Positions 10,360-20,198 of a stretch of DNA of 64,000 nucleotides are shown here, piece after piece (position 1 is the first letter of the stretch; each line of letters begins with the position of its first letter). The position numbers and the translations under genes were made by a program. The stretch is taken from positions 24,375,456-24,439,455 of the forward strand of contig OZ024875.1 of the NCBI GenBank assembly GCA_964017185.1, given 5' to 3'. The notes beneath the pieces are model-generated. The model searched no databases. It was not told the origin of the DNA and saw only the letters and a program-made list of their open reading frames with translations. The DNA comes from Rugalucina vietnamica. Taxonomy: Eukaryota; Mollusca; Bivalvia; Lucinida; Lucinidae.

Positions 10360-11330
10360 AGAGTGGTCGGCCTTGATTCATGCTGGCATGATTTTTGTTT
10401 TGGAGCCGAGCGGTAACGTAAAAAAACACAAGTGAAGCAGCTTTAAAGTTGGTAGAGGACATTTGTCTGTTCATGTATTGTGAAAATCCTTAAAGTTACC
10501 GGGACTGAGACCAGTAGAAATGTACGCACACAGAGGTCGTATTCAGCTGTTTCGATGTGGTAGAAGTGCGGGTCCAATGTCGGGTACTGGTACATTCGAA
10601 AATAGGTACAAAGTGTTGAGCCCGGAGAGCGACGGTGAGATGCGGCAAGAAGTGAGCAATAGTAAAGGCAAACATAAAAGGGTTAGGCGTTCCACAGGGG
10701 TTACCTCAGGCCACCGAGGTCAACTAGCAGGCCAGGGACCAAGTCACAAAGGTCAAACTGTGTTGTTCCCAAAGATGAATTTAGCTCAGGCAGAAGGTAT
10801 AATGTGGAAAATAAAGTTGAAATCTTAGAAACAGTGAGCATTGCCCATGATGATCGACTGACATTACTTGAGTATAAGAGCATTGATATGGAGGCCAGGA
10901 GTCGCCGCAACAATTTGATATTCAGAGGGCATCCTGAGACGGTCGGTAATGATGAATGTGTCCAGATTGTGAAACGTTTCTTAGTACAGTGGCTCGAACT
11001 CGACCCCGCTGTATGTATTCAAAGAGCCCATAGACTTGGCAATATAAACAGAGCCCGTAGATATCGTGGGGTAGACTTAAAGTTCAACCTCGCCCAATTA
11101 TCGCAACTTCAGGGACTACGACGATGTTGAAAGTATTCTTGAAAATGCCAAAAAGCTTGCGGGTACTGAGTTTGGTATAGATAGAGACTACCCAAAAGAG
11201 ATCATAAGTGCTAGATCAAAACTATGGCCTGATTACAAGAAAGCCCGAGAGGAGAACCCAAAGGGTGAAGTTTATATTGGGTATCCAGCAAAACTCATTG
11301 TAAGCAAAAAAGTTGTGATAGATGAAAAGT
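10360..11330 (+). pseudogene. LINE ORF1 protein (LINE B), frameshifted
   Basis: A 5' leader from about 10360 leads to a frame opening at 10520. The N-terminal part (to about 10828) is low in similarity. From about 10804 the frame reads a short coiled-coil segment (VEILETVSIAHDD) and then the RNA-recognition domain typical of L1-type ORF1, with SRRNNLIFRGHPE and AVCIQRAHRLG. After a frameshift near 11100 the C-terminal domain follows in another frame (NFRDYDDVESILENAK, then FGIDRDYPKEIISAR). ORF1 proteins bind LINE RNA as trimers. Two frames and the lack of ORF2 downstream make this a dead fragment. The sequence departs from LINE near 11325. Confidence 0.8.
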
Positions 11331-11411
11331 GTTATTACACGTGTGGTCATACGAATTTTATGACATGACGTTAACCACTGGAAAACAGCGACGTCATATG
11401 ATGAATGAAAA

Positions 11412-11414
<3 letters not shown>

Positions 11415-11446
<32 letters not shown>
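11415..11446 (+). repeat. Poly(A) tract, 32 A
   Basis: An uninterrupted A run shortly after the LINE B fragment. It may be the tail of a retroposed sequence whose body is the roughly 90 bp after the LINE break. No flanking target duplication was recognised. Confidence 0.9.
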
Positions 11447-11447
<1 letters not shown>

Positions 11448-11477
11448 GTAAGAAATCGGAGACAAATATCCCAGGAT

Positions 11478-11760
11478 GCTGAAAGAGGTATCAAATGGAT
11501 GCTATGACAATTTACTATGATCCTGTAGTCTGATAGAAGAATAATCTGATTTTCAGTTTCATGAACTTTAATGACGACTTAAAAATTGGAGAGTTAAAGT
11601 AAAAAAAAATAAACCTTCAAAATGACATGTATCTCGGCAGTCAAAGGCCCTTAAGTTCTGAATATGACATCAAATGGTTGCTATAGCAATATTTTACCAT
11701 CCTATACTACAATATATAAGTCATTTGAATTTAAGTATACTCAGAGGAAAAAGTTTAGTC
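11478..11760 (+). repeat. Two units of the 190-bp module family
   Basis: It contains AGGATGCTGAAAGAGGTATC, ATCAAATGG.TGCTAT and TCTCGGCAGTCAAAGGCCC blocks. These match the modules that build the large inverted repeat at 28957-31253, especially 29400-29670. It is a dispersed copy in the same orientation as that repeat's left arm. Confidence 0.75.
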
Positions 11761-12429
11761 AGTAACTTTCATCAGCGGGATTGCTATGATGCCCAGCCGC
11801 TTGCCTTAGATGTTCATCTTTATTAAATTCGCAAAGTTAGTCTCTATCAAATTCTGGAGAGAAACTTCACCATTTGTCAATTTCGACAGAGTTATTGGCC
11901 TTTTTCGTAAAAACTTCATTTTTGTATATACATGTACCCGATAAATGATCAAATTAGCGCTTTGATTAATAGCGCTTTCTGATAGAGGTTGTTGCCAGTG
12001 ACAAAAATCCGAAAAAAGTCAAATATTCATTATTTTTAGATTACCTCCATTTCATTTAAAACAAGAACAAAAATCTATGGAAGGCAAAAGCCGTCAAAAG
12101 TCCCATTTTTAAATGAAATAGACAAAATAGAAATGAACTAATTCATTTTCAAATAAAATAAACCGTTATATCACATAAAACAAACGAAAATGACACAAAA
12201 CAATTACTTATGTGAAATAGACCAATTCATTTTAAAAACCGAACAATCAACTTCGCCAAATGGGACAACTTGAAATCAAACGAAACAAACGTTTCCCAAA
12301 CCAAACAATTGATTCTGAAATAAACCTATCCGGTAATAAAAAAGGTGTAGGTCAAACGAAATACCGAAAAATCGAATATTAATAAAATGGACCCGAGTCA
12401 GTTCGGCCCAAAACAACTTACTTGGAAAA
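11761..12429. other. No recognisable feature
   Basis: AT-rich DNA with many AAATGA and AAACGAAA words in the second half. No coding frame or repeat shared with the rest of the window was found. Confidence 0.4.
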
Positions 12430-13130
12430 CGTCAAAGTCTCATCATGATCGAACATCATCACCATCATCATCATCATCATCATGATCGATCATCATGATC
12501 AATCATCATCATCGATCATCATCATCGTCGATCATGATGATGACTATCATGATCGATCATCATCATAATGATCGATCATCATCGATGATCGATAAACATG
12601 ATCGATCAGCATTATCATCATCGATCATCACCATGACGATCGATCATCATCATCATGATCGATCATCAACATGGTCGATCATCAGCATGATCGATCATCA
12701 TCATGATCGATCATCATCATCATCGACCATCACCATGATGGTCGATCATCACCATCATGATCGATCATCACCATCATTTTTGATCATCATCATCGATCAT
12801 GATCGATCATCATTATGATCGATCATCATCATGATCGATCATTATCATCGATCATCATCATCATGATCGATCATCATCATGATCAATCGATCATCATCGT
12901 CATCATCGTGATCGATCATCTCGATCGATCATACGATCATCATTATGATCGATCGATCATCATCATCATGATGATCGACCAGTATCATTATGATCGATCG
13001 ATCATCATCATCATGATCGATCATCATAACATCTTCGAACATCATCATGATCAATTATCATCATCATGATCGACCATCGTGATTCATAATCATGATCGAT
13101 CATCATGATGATAATCATGATCGATCATCA
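12430..13130. repeat. GATCATCATCGAT satellite-like array, 0.7 kb
   Basis: A dense array of ATGATCGATCATC and CATCATCATCGATC words, built almost entirely from GATC, ATCGAT and CATCAT. Being near self-complementary, it can pair with itself over much of its length. The His-Asp-Arg-Ser reading frames through it are translations of the repeat. Confidence 0.95.
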
Positions 13131-13320
13131 AGAGCAGTGAACACATTATGAGAAAGGTGATGGGCCATACCGCGGTTTCGACTATTGAAGTCTCGTCAGT
13201 GACCCTTTAGATTTGGCAACATGGAGCCAAAGAGAATTACTGAAATTTTGCAACTTTCAACAGGGTAGTCGATACAAAGACTAGTGTTATCTAAATGGGG
13301 CCAAGTATATTAAACATTGG
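13125..13320 (+). repeat. Dispersed repeat, also at 52478-52620
   Basis: It shares AAGAG..GTGAACA.ATTA, GGTCATACCGCGGTTTCGA-type sequence and ACAAGGACTAGT.TTATC.AAATGG with 52478-52620. In both places the copy directly follows a GATCAT sequence, so the satellite may be part of the element. Confidence 0.65.
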
Positions 13321-13895
13321 TTAGAAAATGAATCTTAACCGATAATAAATTTCTGAGTTCTCAGAATATCTTCGCTGATCCCAAAGGACCAAATAGAAAA
13401 TATAACCTGCACTATGGATTATGTACGGGGAGACTTTTTAGGGCCGCCACACGGCACAACACCAGCTGCAGTAATAGCAAATAAAAATCATAGAGTCTGA
13501 CTGACGCCCGACCCACCGGCGTGCAATTAAAGAAGGCAGCATAGTTATCAACCATGATTGGGTTAAAAACTAAGCATGCAGACTGTCGCATAACATTCAA
13601 GTTATAACCTATACGTCTGTAACGTGTTATGATTTTTCTGAACTGAAAAGAAAAATCATTACTTCCTATAAGTTTCTTAAATTTGTAAACTAAGTCACCA
13701 TAAAAGTCAGGTTCCGAAAGGCCCTCACTTAAAAGCGTCTTTAATCCAACATTATATTTGGAAATCAATTCATAGTGTCTACGATAAAATTTAGAAAAGG
13801 TTTTTCGAAGTTTATGATACCGATAGCCCTGTTGCAGAAGTTTTGCCGTTAAACATTTATTTCGAGCGTTGAAGTCTGTAACATGATTGCAGACT

Positions 13896-14960
13896 CTAGC
13901 AATTAAAGAAGGCAGCATAGTTATCAACCATGATTGGGTTAAAAACTAAGCATGCAGACTGTCCCATAACATTCAAGTTATAACCTATACGTCTGTAACG
14001 TGTTATGATTTTTCTGAACTGAAAAGAAAAATCATTACTTCCTATAAGTTTCTTAAATTTGTAAACTAAGTCACCATAAAATTCAGGTTCCGAAAGGCCC
14101 TCACTTAAAAGCGTCTTTAACCCAACATTATATTTGGAAATCAATTCATAGTGTCTACGATAAAATTTAGAAAAGGTTTTTCGAAGTTTATGATACCGAT
14201 AGCCCTGTTGCAGAAGTTTTGCCGTTAAACATTTATTTCGAGCGTTGAAGTCTGTAACATGATTGCAGACTCTAGCAAACCTAATAAGTTGCGAAATGTA
14301 AACACCATAAGAAGCACGACGAGGAACGTCACCATCCAAAAAAGGAAAATTTACTATATCAAAATCAAAGTCATCGCGCTTATCATAAATTTTAGAAGAA
14401 ACAAATCCATTTGCAACAGAAAGATGTAGATCTAAAAAGGGGGCTTCGGTATCTGAGATATTGGCTTTGTTCAACTGAAGTTCAGGTGGATAAATTTGAT
14501 TGACCATATCTTCAAAATAAGGGTTGTCAATGTCCAAAAGGTCATCGAGGTACCTAGATGTGGAATTAAAACCCTCGATAACATCAGCTTGATTATCATG
14601 GTTAAGAGAATCCATGAAATCTCTTTCGTAGCAGTATAAAAATAAATCAGCTACGAGAGGTGCGCAATTTGTACCCATCGGAATTCCAACAATTTGTCTG
14701 TATAACTTGGTCCCAAATCTAATATAAATATTATCAAGGAGATAGGACAAGGCGTCGCACACATTCTGACATGACCAAAGTGTATACTGACTTTGGTCAG
14801 AGGAAGTGAAAAAAGCCTTTCTGTCATTACATGCCAAATAAAGTGAACCATAGATTTTTAATGCCCTTTTGAAGGTCCACTCTATCAAATCCAGAAGTTT
14901 TTCTTTTATTAGATTATGTGGTAATGTTGTATACAGAGTAGAAAAATCTTACGTGGACAA
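13896..14960 (-). pseudogene. N1 reverse transcriptase core and thumb
   Basis: A stop (TAA) replaces the Tyr of the DFSTLYTTLP block (motif A) at about 14950. Downstream the frame is intact: VGIPMGTNCAPLVADLF (fingers/palm) and RYLDDLLDIDNP with the YLDD catalytic motif, then FVSSKIYDKRDDFDFD and YGVYISQLIRFARVC. The RT of Penelope-like elements is a sister of telomerase RT. The C-terminal part is followed head-to-tail by a second copy of itself (13412-13927 region), a truncated tandem copy ending near 13484. Confidence 0.85.
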
Positions 14961-14986
14961 GCTTGTCGCACGGAACCCTCTACACT

Positions 14987-16104
14987 TCAATTTACTGAGC
15001 ACCTCACCAGAATTTTTATTGACCAAAACCAGTTTTTATTTGAAGTTTCATACACTGTCTCACAGTAAATTATAACATGAGATTTGATAGCAGTAAGACA
15101 GGAAGTTAATAATTTAGAAAGTTCAGTGGTAGTACAAGAGCTAGAATTTGCAATAAATCTAGCTTTGTATGGTCTTTTGTGAAGCTTAGGTAACCAATAC
15201 ATCGTAGAAAGTTTGTCTTGGCCTTCATTGACACAAACAGAAAACTTAACAGGTAGATCGTTTAAGTGGGCATTAACTACAGACACTTCATCAGTATCTG
15301 TCTCCAGATAAGCCCAGGTACCATCAAGCTTCTGTTTTAAGGTGTTAACGTAGTGAAGCCTACAAACGACAACAACATTGTTTGCGGCTTTGTCTGCCGG
15401 AACCAAGACATACTTTCTATGAAATTCTTGGATACCCTGCCTAAATGACGATTTGGGTTTAGGAGGTAAAAGATTAGTATTTTGTGAATAAAACTTAATA
15501 CGTTTATCCACGACAGTGAAGATACTTCTTTTCCATTCTTTAAGAGATTATCCTCAACACCCTCTCGTTTACACCATCGACTACCGAAATCATTTAATGC
15601 AGATGCAATCTCCTCTCTACATTTGTCGAAATTAATGTAGGAAGGGAATCTATATTTCGGACCTTTAGAAACAATTTTACGAATTCTAGAATCCGAAATT
15701 ATTTTTAAATTTCCAGTAACTATATGTCCGACTGGTTGATAAACATATTTTGAATCTTAACAATCTCAAGACTTGGGAGTATTAGCATGGATATCAAGAT
15801 CAGAAACAAGTTTATTGAAATTAAAAATAGTATTTCTGATCGGTTTGTTATATTTGTAACAAATAATAGGAGGTTCTGAATTTTGGAAGTAGGTAGGTAT
15901 AGAATGTATCACTGATTTATCTTGGAATATGCTTGGTAAATCAATAAAGTCAATTCCTTTATTAATGAAAGGAATTTTTATAAAACTTCTAATGTGATTA
16001 GCTTCGGAATCGATAAATGGACGAAGAGCATGCTGAGTATAAGATCTTGTTAACAGTGCAGCGTCATACATTTGATGATTTCTATCGTAAAATCTATTAG
16101 CCAA
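14987..16104 (-). pseudogene. N1 linker with U-x-C motif and RT N-terminal blocks
   Basis: The frame opens inside the overlap with the endonuclease segment and runs NRFYDRNHQMYDA to NTPKS, then TGA (15768-15766), Asp, Cys, and a TAA at 15759-15757. The TGA replaces the first Cys of the CxC motif known from Naiads. After that, VGHIVTGNLKIISDSR and, following a frameshift near 15540, FYSQNTNLLPPKPKSS, YVLVPADKAANNVVVV and TMYWLPKLHKRPY are typical Penelope-family RT N-terminal blocks. A one-base deletion near 15040 shifts the frame at the Trp-Phe-Trp block. Confidence 0.8.
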
Positions 16105-16815
16105 GTGTCTGTGTCCAAGGAACGTAATGCAGCTATAGGTAGAGAACTAAGATAAGACAACATTGGATGTCGACCGTGAATCCTTAGTTTAACAGCTAAA
16201 TCATTAAGGGAAATGTTTAATTTCAATGCAGCGCACCGTTTACGTTTGTCATTACCCTTTTTCCGTATACCATGAGATCTCGATTTACGTTTACGGGACT
16301 CTGAAAGTGTCAGTACATCAAAATCGGGCATTTTGAAAATGTTGCCTTCATGGTAAATGTTGTCGTTAAATCCCAGTGGAAAGGGTGTTTGCAGTAATTT
16401 TATCCATTTAAGTTCAGTTTCAAATCGTTTGATGTTTTTGAATCTAACTGAAGAATTTTCATCATATGAGATTTTCTCCACTGGTTGAACTATAACATCA
16501 TTGGGAGAATGACCAGTGCGCTTAAAATGCTGGTACAGAAAGGTATCATTATTTTTGGGCTTTCTGATTCTACGATAGTGCTCACCAAATCGTTTTTGCA
16601 AAGTTCGACAAGTTTGTCCAACATATTGCATCCTACAATTATTTGTATTTCAAGTAAGAACATATACAAGATCCATTGATTTTCAGTCTAAATCAGAACC
16701 ATTAACCACTGAAAATGTCCTACCATTCAGTGATAGTAGTCTTAGAGCATAAATGATTGCAACAGTTGCACTTCTTGGCATTGCACTTAGAAATACAAGG
16801 GTACATTCCAGGTCT
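16050..16815 (-). pseudogene. N1 N-terminal region: Cys-rich leader and GIY-YIG endonuclease
   Basis: The leader reads CISKCNAKKCNCCNHLC. After a one-base frameshift near 16725 comes NGRTFSVVNGSDLD, TGA at 16685-16683, KSMDLVYVLT, TGA at 16652-16650, then a frame reading QYVGQTCRTLQKRF with downstream His residues (GEHYRR, YQHFKRTGH). That fits the CCHH GIY-YIG nuclease of Penelope-like elements, which nicks target DNA. A basic stretch (ESRKRKSRSHGIRKKGNDKR) follows and a frameshift near 16104 ends the frame. The two TGA codons sit where the family has Cys before LVY and Cys before the YVG motif. Confidence 0.85.
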
Positions 16816-16817
16816 CT

Positions 16818-17898
16818 TAAGTTCATTTCAGTAATACTTCAGACACCTGTTAAGTTAAGAATCCTGTTAAGTTCATTTCAATAATACTTCAGACACGTCT
16901 GTAATTCTGGAAGCCCTCGATAGCATGAAGAGTGGGTTAGAATGTAAAATAGACAATATTGAAAAGAAAACTAATGATCGCTTGGGAAAACTACAAGACG
17001 AGATGAATAGTATCAGGGAAGATTTCAATCTTAGGTTAGACGGACTAGCAATACAGGTTGAATCGCGGATTCTAAAAGATGTACAAAATGATACAAAGGA
17101 AAAGTTGACAAATTTAGAAAAGGAGATGAAGAGAGATATGGACAAAATGAAAGATAGTCTTGACAAAACGGAAGCAGGTGTGAAAAAACTATCACAAACT
17201 GAATTACAAACAGTACACAAGAAATTGGGTGATGAAATTGATAGGCTGGCAGAGCGAGTAGCCTCCCTTGAAAATAAAAAGTCGTAGTTTCATTTAAATG
17301 ACGAACAGGAGGGAACAAATGAACGGAAGCGGAGGATTGTGATACGAAATTTAAAAGAACGAGAAAATGAAAACATCAAGGACAGAGTCAACAACATAAT
17401 CGATTGCCTAAAGCTAAACAACATCTCCGTTGAAGCAGCAGAAAGAAAGGTCAATAATTACAATTCGAAACCTGGAGTTGTAATTGCTACATTTTACAGC
17501 AGTGACGACAAAGAGAGAGTCATGAAAGTAAAAAAGAATCTAAAGGACGGGACCAGGTTTACTTAGAAAACGACGTTCCGGTATACCAACGGAAAATGAA
17601 GAGCAATTTGCGTACAATCAATAATACTTTTGGTAAAGATAAACTTAAGCTCTAAGGGTCGAGGATCATACGAGACTTAAGCTACAAGGGTCGAGGATCA
17701 TACGAGCTGGTGTTAATGATTCAGAACAATATACAAATAACCAAAAAAATGAGCGTAGGCAGCAAAATATATCATATCACAATGAGCGTTATGACGCGAA
17801 ATCTGTAGCAAGACGTCACCGATCCAGAAACGCCCACCACCAGGAGCACGACATATCACTAATCACGTGACACAACCCGTCACGAAAATTACTATTAC
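16818..17898 (+). pseudogene. LINE A ORF1 fragment (first copy)
   Basis: Nearly identical to the ORF1 of the long LINE A copy at 18892-23235. It begins with two partial tandem copies of a TTAAGTTCATTTCA block (16821 and 16868). The frame 16925-17287 reads a coiled coil (MKSGLECKIDNIEKK to RVASLENKKS). After a stop and frame change, 17339-17566 gives the RNA-binding domain (RRIVIRNLKERENEN). The basic tail (SVARRHRSRNAHHQEHD) follows to about 17898, where the sequence changes into a hAT-like transposase fragment. It is dead, with stops and a truncated 3' end. Confidence 0.85.
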
Positions 17899-18620
17899 AC
17901 CGGGTGTTTCAGGAGCCAGTTCTTGCATCAGCTTTTCAAACAAGCTGTCCCGTTTTGGAGAAAACATCACGAGGTTCGACGCCTCGTAAGTTGTGTCAAA
18001 GGCATCACGCATGACCCTTGATTGTTTCACAGTATCTCCAACAGCCAGATTCAGGGCATGTCCGTAGCAGTGTGTATATACTGCTCGCGCTTCTTTATCA
18101 CTATTTTGCTTCGCGACACCGTTTTTTGCTTCAGACTTGTTGCTGGCACCGTCATAACACTGACCACGGCAGTTCTTCAACGCCAGATTCATACGGAGCA
18201 AACAGTCCTCAATCGTCTTGTCAGCGTATTCGAATCAATGGAATCAACCTTATATAATCCAATGAAATATTCATGTGTCACGAGATCAACATCAACATGT
18301 CTTAGCACTAACACACATTGTTCCCGGTTTGAAATATCCGTGGTTTCATCTGCCATTATAGAATAATACACAATGTTTCTGATGTTTTGAGCAATGTCCC
18401 GAGCCATTGTCTGAAGCATTTCATTCTGAACGTCGGCACACGTGTACTTTTTATTCTTGCGTTTGAGCCAATCGAGCACACGTGAATCATCTCCCCCGTT
18501 AAGCTTCATAAGCTAGATGTAATTCCCGTCGGTTTCATTACCATCACCGAGAACAGGTAATCCTTGACGACCGAGGAAACGCAAATTAGAATATTCACAG
18601 TAAACAATCATGGGTTGTAA
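17899..18620 (-). pseudogene. hAT-type transposase fragment (DUF4371/ZMYM-like)
   Basis: The minus-strand reading, from a point upstream of 18590, gives LRFLGRQGLPVLGDGNETD, a TAG stop just before LMKLNGGDD, then MADETTDISNREQ, HEYFIGLYKVDS and TLTRRLR. After a one-base frameshift near 18195 it continues NCRGQCYDGASNKS and YTHCYGHALNLAVGDTV to ELAPETPG. These are hallmark blocks of hAT-derived proteins with the DUF4371 domain. The copy lacks the N-terminal zinc finger and the C-terminal dimerisation region. It is sandwiched between two LINE A copies. A domesticated host gene is unlikely given the stop and frameshift. Confidence 0.8.
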
Positions 18621-18891
18621 GCCTTATCTTCAAGGGTGTCCGGACATCCAAACCCCATACCCCATCCAAACCACCCACCTCATCCAAATACACGAAACCC
18701 TGACGTTACCCCAGGGTTTCAGCCTTGGAACTTTGCTGGAGTGATATACGGCCTGAACCCCCTACCACACTCCCCCCTCATTGCGCCCTGACGTTACTCA
18801 TGGTTACGTGGGATTTTCGCTTTTTTTTTTCATCGAGGAATATCCGTCCTGACCTTGACCTCTTACCCACTATCCCTACCCCACCCTAGAT

Positions 18892-20198
18892 ATGGAGTCG
18901 GATACCGGAGTGAGAGAAAACACTGAACAAATTCAGAGAACTGTCCAGGCTCAAGACAGCACACAAAGCCAATCCACGGAATGGCAAACGAACACCATTG
19001 AACCAACAATTAATGTCAATAAAAGTGTACTGAAATTAAAAGAGAACACAGAAGCTGAAAATTATGTCAAAAGTATTATGGCAAAGAATGTGGTTAAACC
19101 AAGTAATAGTAGTAATACTGACATGTCATCACAGTTACTACAGACGCTTGTCACACGAGCCAAAACTGGGAGAAAAAGACACCAAACAAAAATAGATCAA
19201 ACATGAAAAAAGCCAAAAATAGTGTTGATTTAGATAGTGAAAGCATCAGTAAGGAATCACCACAAAGTTTTGGGCATGAAACAAGTGCAGACAAAAAATG
19301 TGAAACTGAAAAGCCAAGGAATGAAAGAGTGACGGTAAAAGTGAAAAGGAGTATAATGCCATAAGACAGACTTAAATTTACTAAAAGTAAGGACAAAAAG
19401 ATGCACAATAAAAACGAAAGTGACGATAAACAGAAACAAAAAGCTAAAAACTCGAAGAAAGATAAAGCAATGCGACATTCCAAAGACATTAAAAACAAGG
19501 AATCCTGTTAAGTTCATTTCAATAATACTTCAGACACGTCTGTAATTCTGGAAGCCCTCGACAGCATGAAGAGTGGGTTAGAATGTAAAATAGACAATAT
19601 TGAAAAGAAAACTAATGATCACTTGGGAAAACTACAAGACGAGATGAATAGTATCAGGGAAGATTTCAATCTTAGGTTAGACGGACTAGCAAAAAAGGTT
19701 GAATCGCGGGTTCTAAAAGATGTACAAAATGATACAAAGGAAAAGTTGACAAATTTAGAAAAGGAGATAAAGAGAGATATGAACAAAATGAAAGATAGTC
19801 TTGAAAAAACGGAAGCAGGTGTCAAAAAACTATCACAAACTGAATCACATACAGTACACAAGAAATTGGGTGATGAAATTGATAGGCTGGCAGAGCGAGT
19901 AGCCTCCCTTGAAAATAAAAAGTCGTAGTTTCGTTTAAATGACGAACAGGAGGGAACAGATGAACGGAAGCGGAGGATTGTGATACGGAATTTAAAAGAA
20001 CAAGAAAATGAAAACATCAAGGACAGAGTCAACAACATAATCGATTACCTAAAGCTAAACAACATCTCCGTTGAAGCAGCAGAAAGAAAGGTCAATAATT
20101 ACAATTCGAAACCTGGAGTTGTAATTGCTACATTTTACAGCAGTGACGACAAAGAGAGAATCATAAAAGTAAAAAAGAATCTAAAGGACGGGACCAGG
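18892..20198 (+). pseudogene. LINE A ORF1, N-terminal and coiled-coil part
   Basis: It starts at ATG 18892 (MESDTGVRENTEQ) with a Ser/Thr/Gln-rich N-terminus, changes frame near 19200 to a Lys-rich segment (KKAKNSVDLDSES), and has two stops (about 19361 and 19508). The coiled coil (19566-19928) repeats heptads with Leu and Lys/Glu. The RNA-recognition domain begins at 19965 (RRIVIRNLKEQENEN) and is cut at 20199 by Naiad N2. ORF1 proteins package LINE RNA. The start was chosen because the frame opens there directly after the pyrimidine-rich leader. Confidence 0.75.

Larger units (their letters stand above)
13484..16815 (-). mobile_element. Naiad-type Penelope-like retroelement N1, nearly complete, decayed
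   Basis: Read on the minus strand, the order is a Cys-rich leader (about 16815-16725), a GIY-YIG-type endonuclease with YVGQT (16652-16050), a linker carrying the U/C-x-C motif (about 15766), conserved RT N-terminal blocks, and RT with YLDD. An endonuclease placed before the RT is the defining feature of the Naiad clade; canonical Penelope elements have it after. The ORF is broken by several frameshifts and two TAA stops. Three further in-frame stops are TGA at positions that are cysteine in the family. A roughly 375-bp segment of the RT C-terminal region is repeated in tandem (13521-13895 and 13896-14270), as expected of Penelope-type pseudo-LTR insertions. Confidence 0.9.

Noticed and set aside
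12495..13069. His-Asp-Arg-Ser-rich open frames of 107 and 84 residues
   Set aside because: They are direct translations of the GATCATCATCGAT satellite.
12430..13130. CRISPR array
   Set aside because: Repeats are short, contiguous and without unique spacers, and the genome is eukaryotic.
16818..16900. Target-site duplication of Naiad N1
   Set aside because: The two LINE-derived copies of the TTAAGTTCATTTCA block lie on the same side of N1, so they are a local tandem duplication rather than flanks.
17899..18620. A domesticated host gene of the ZMYM type
   Set aside because: It has a stop codon and a frameshift, lacks both ends of the protein and sits between two LINE fragments.
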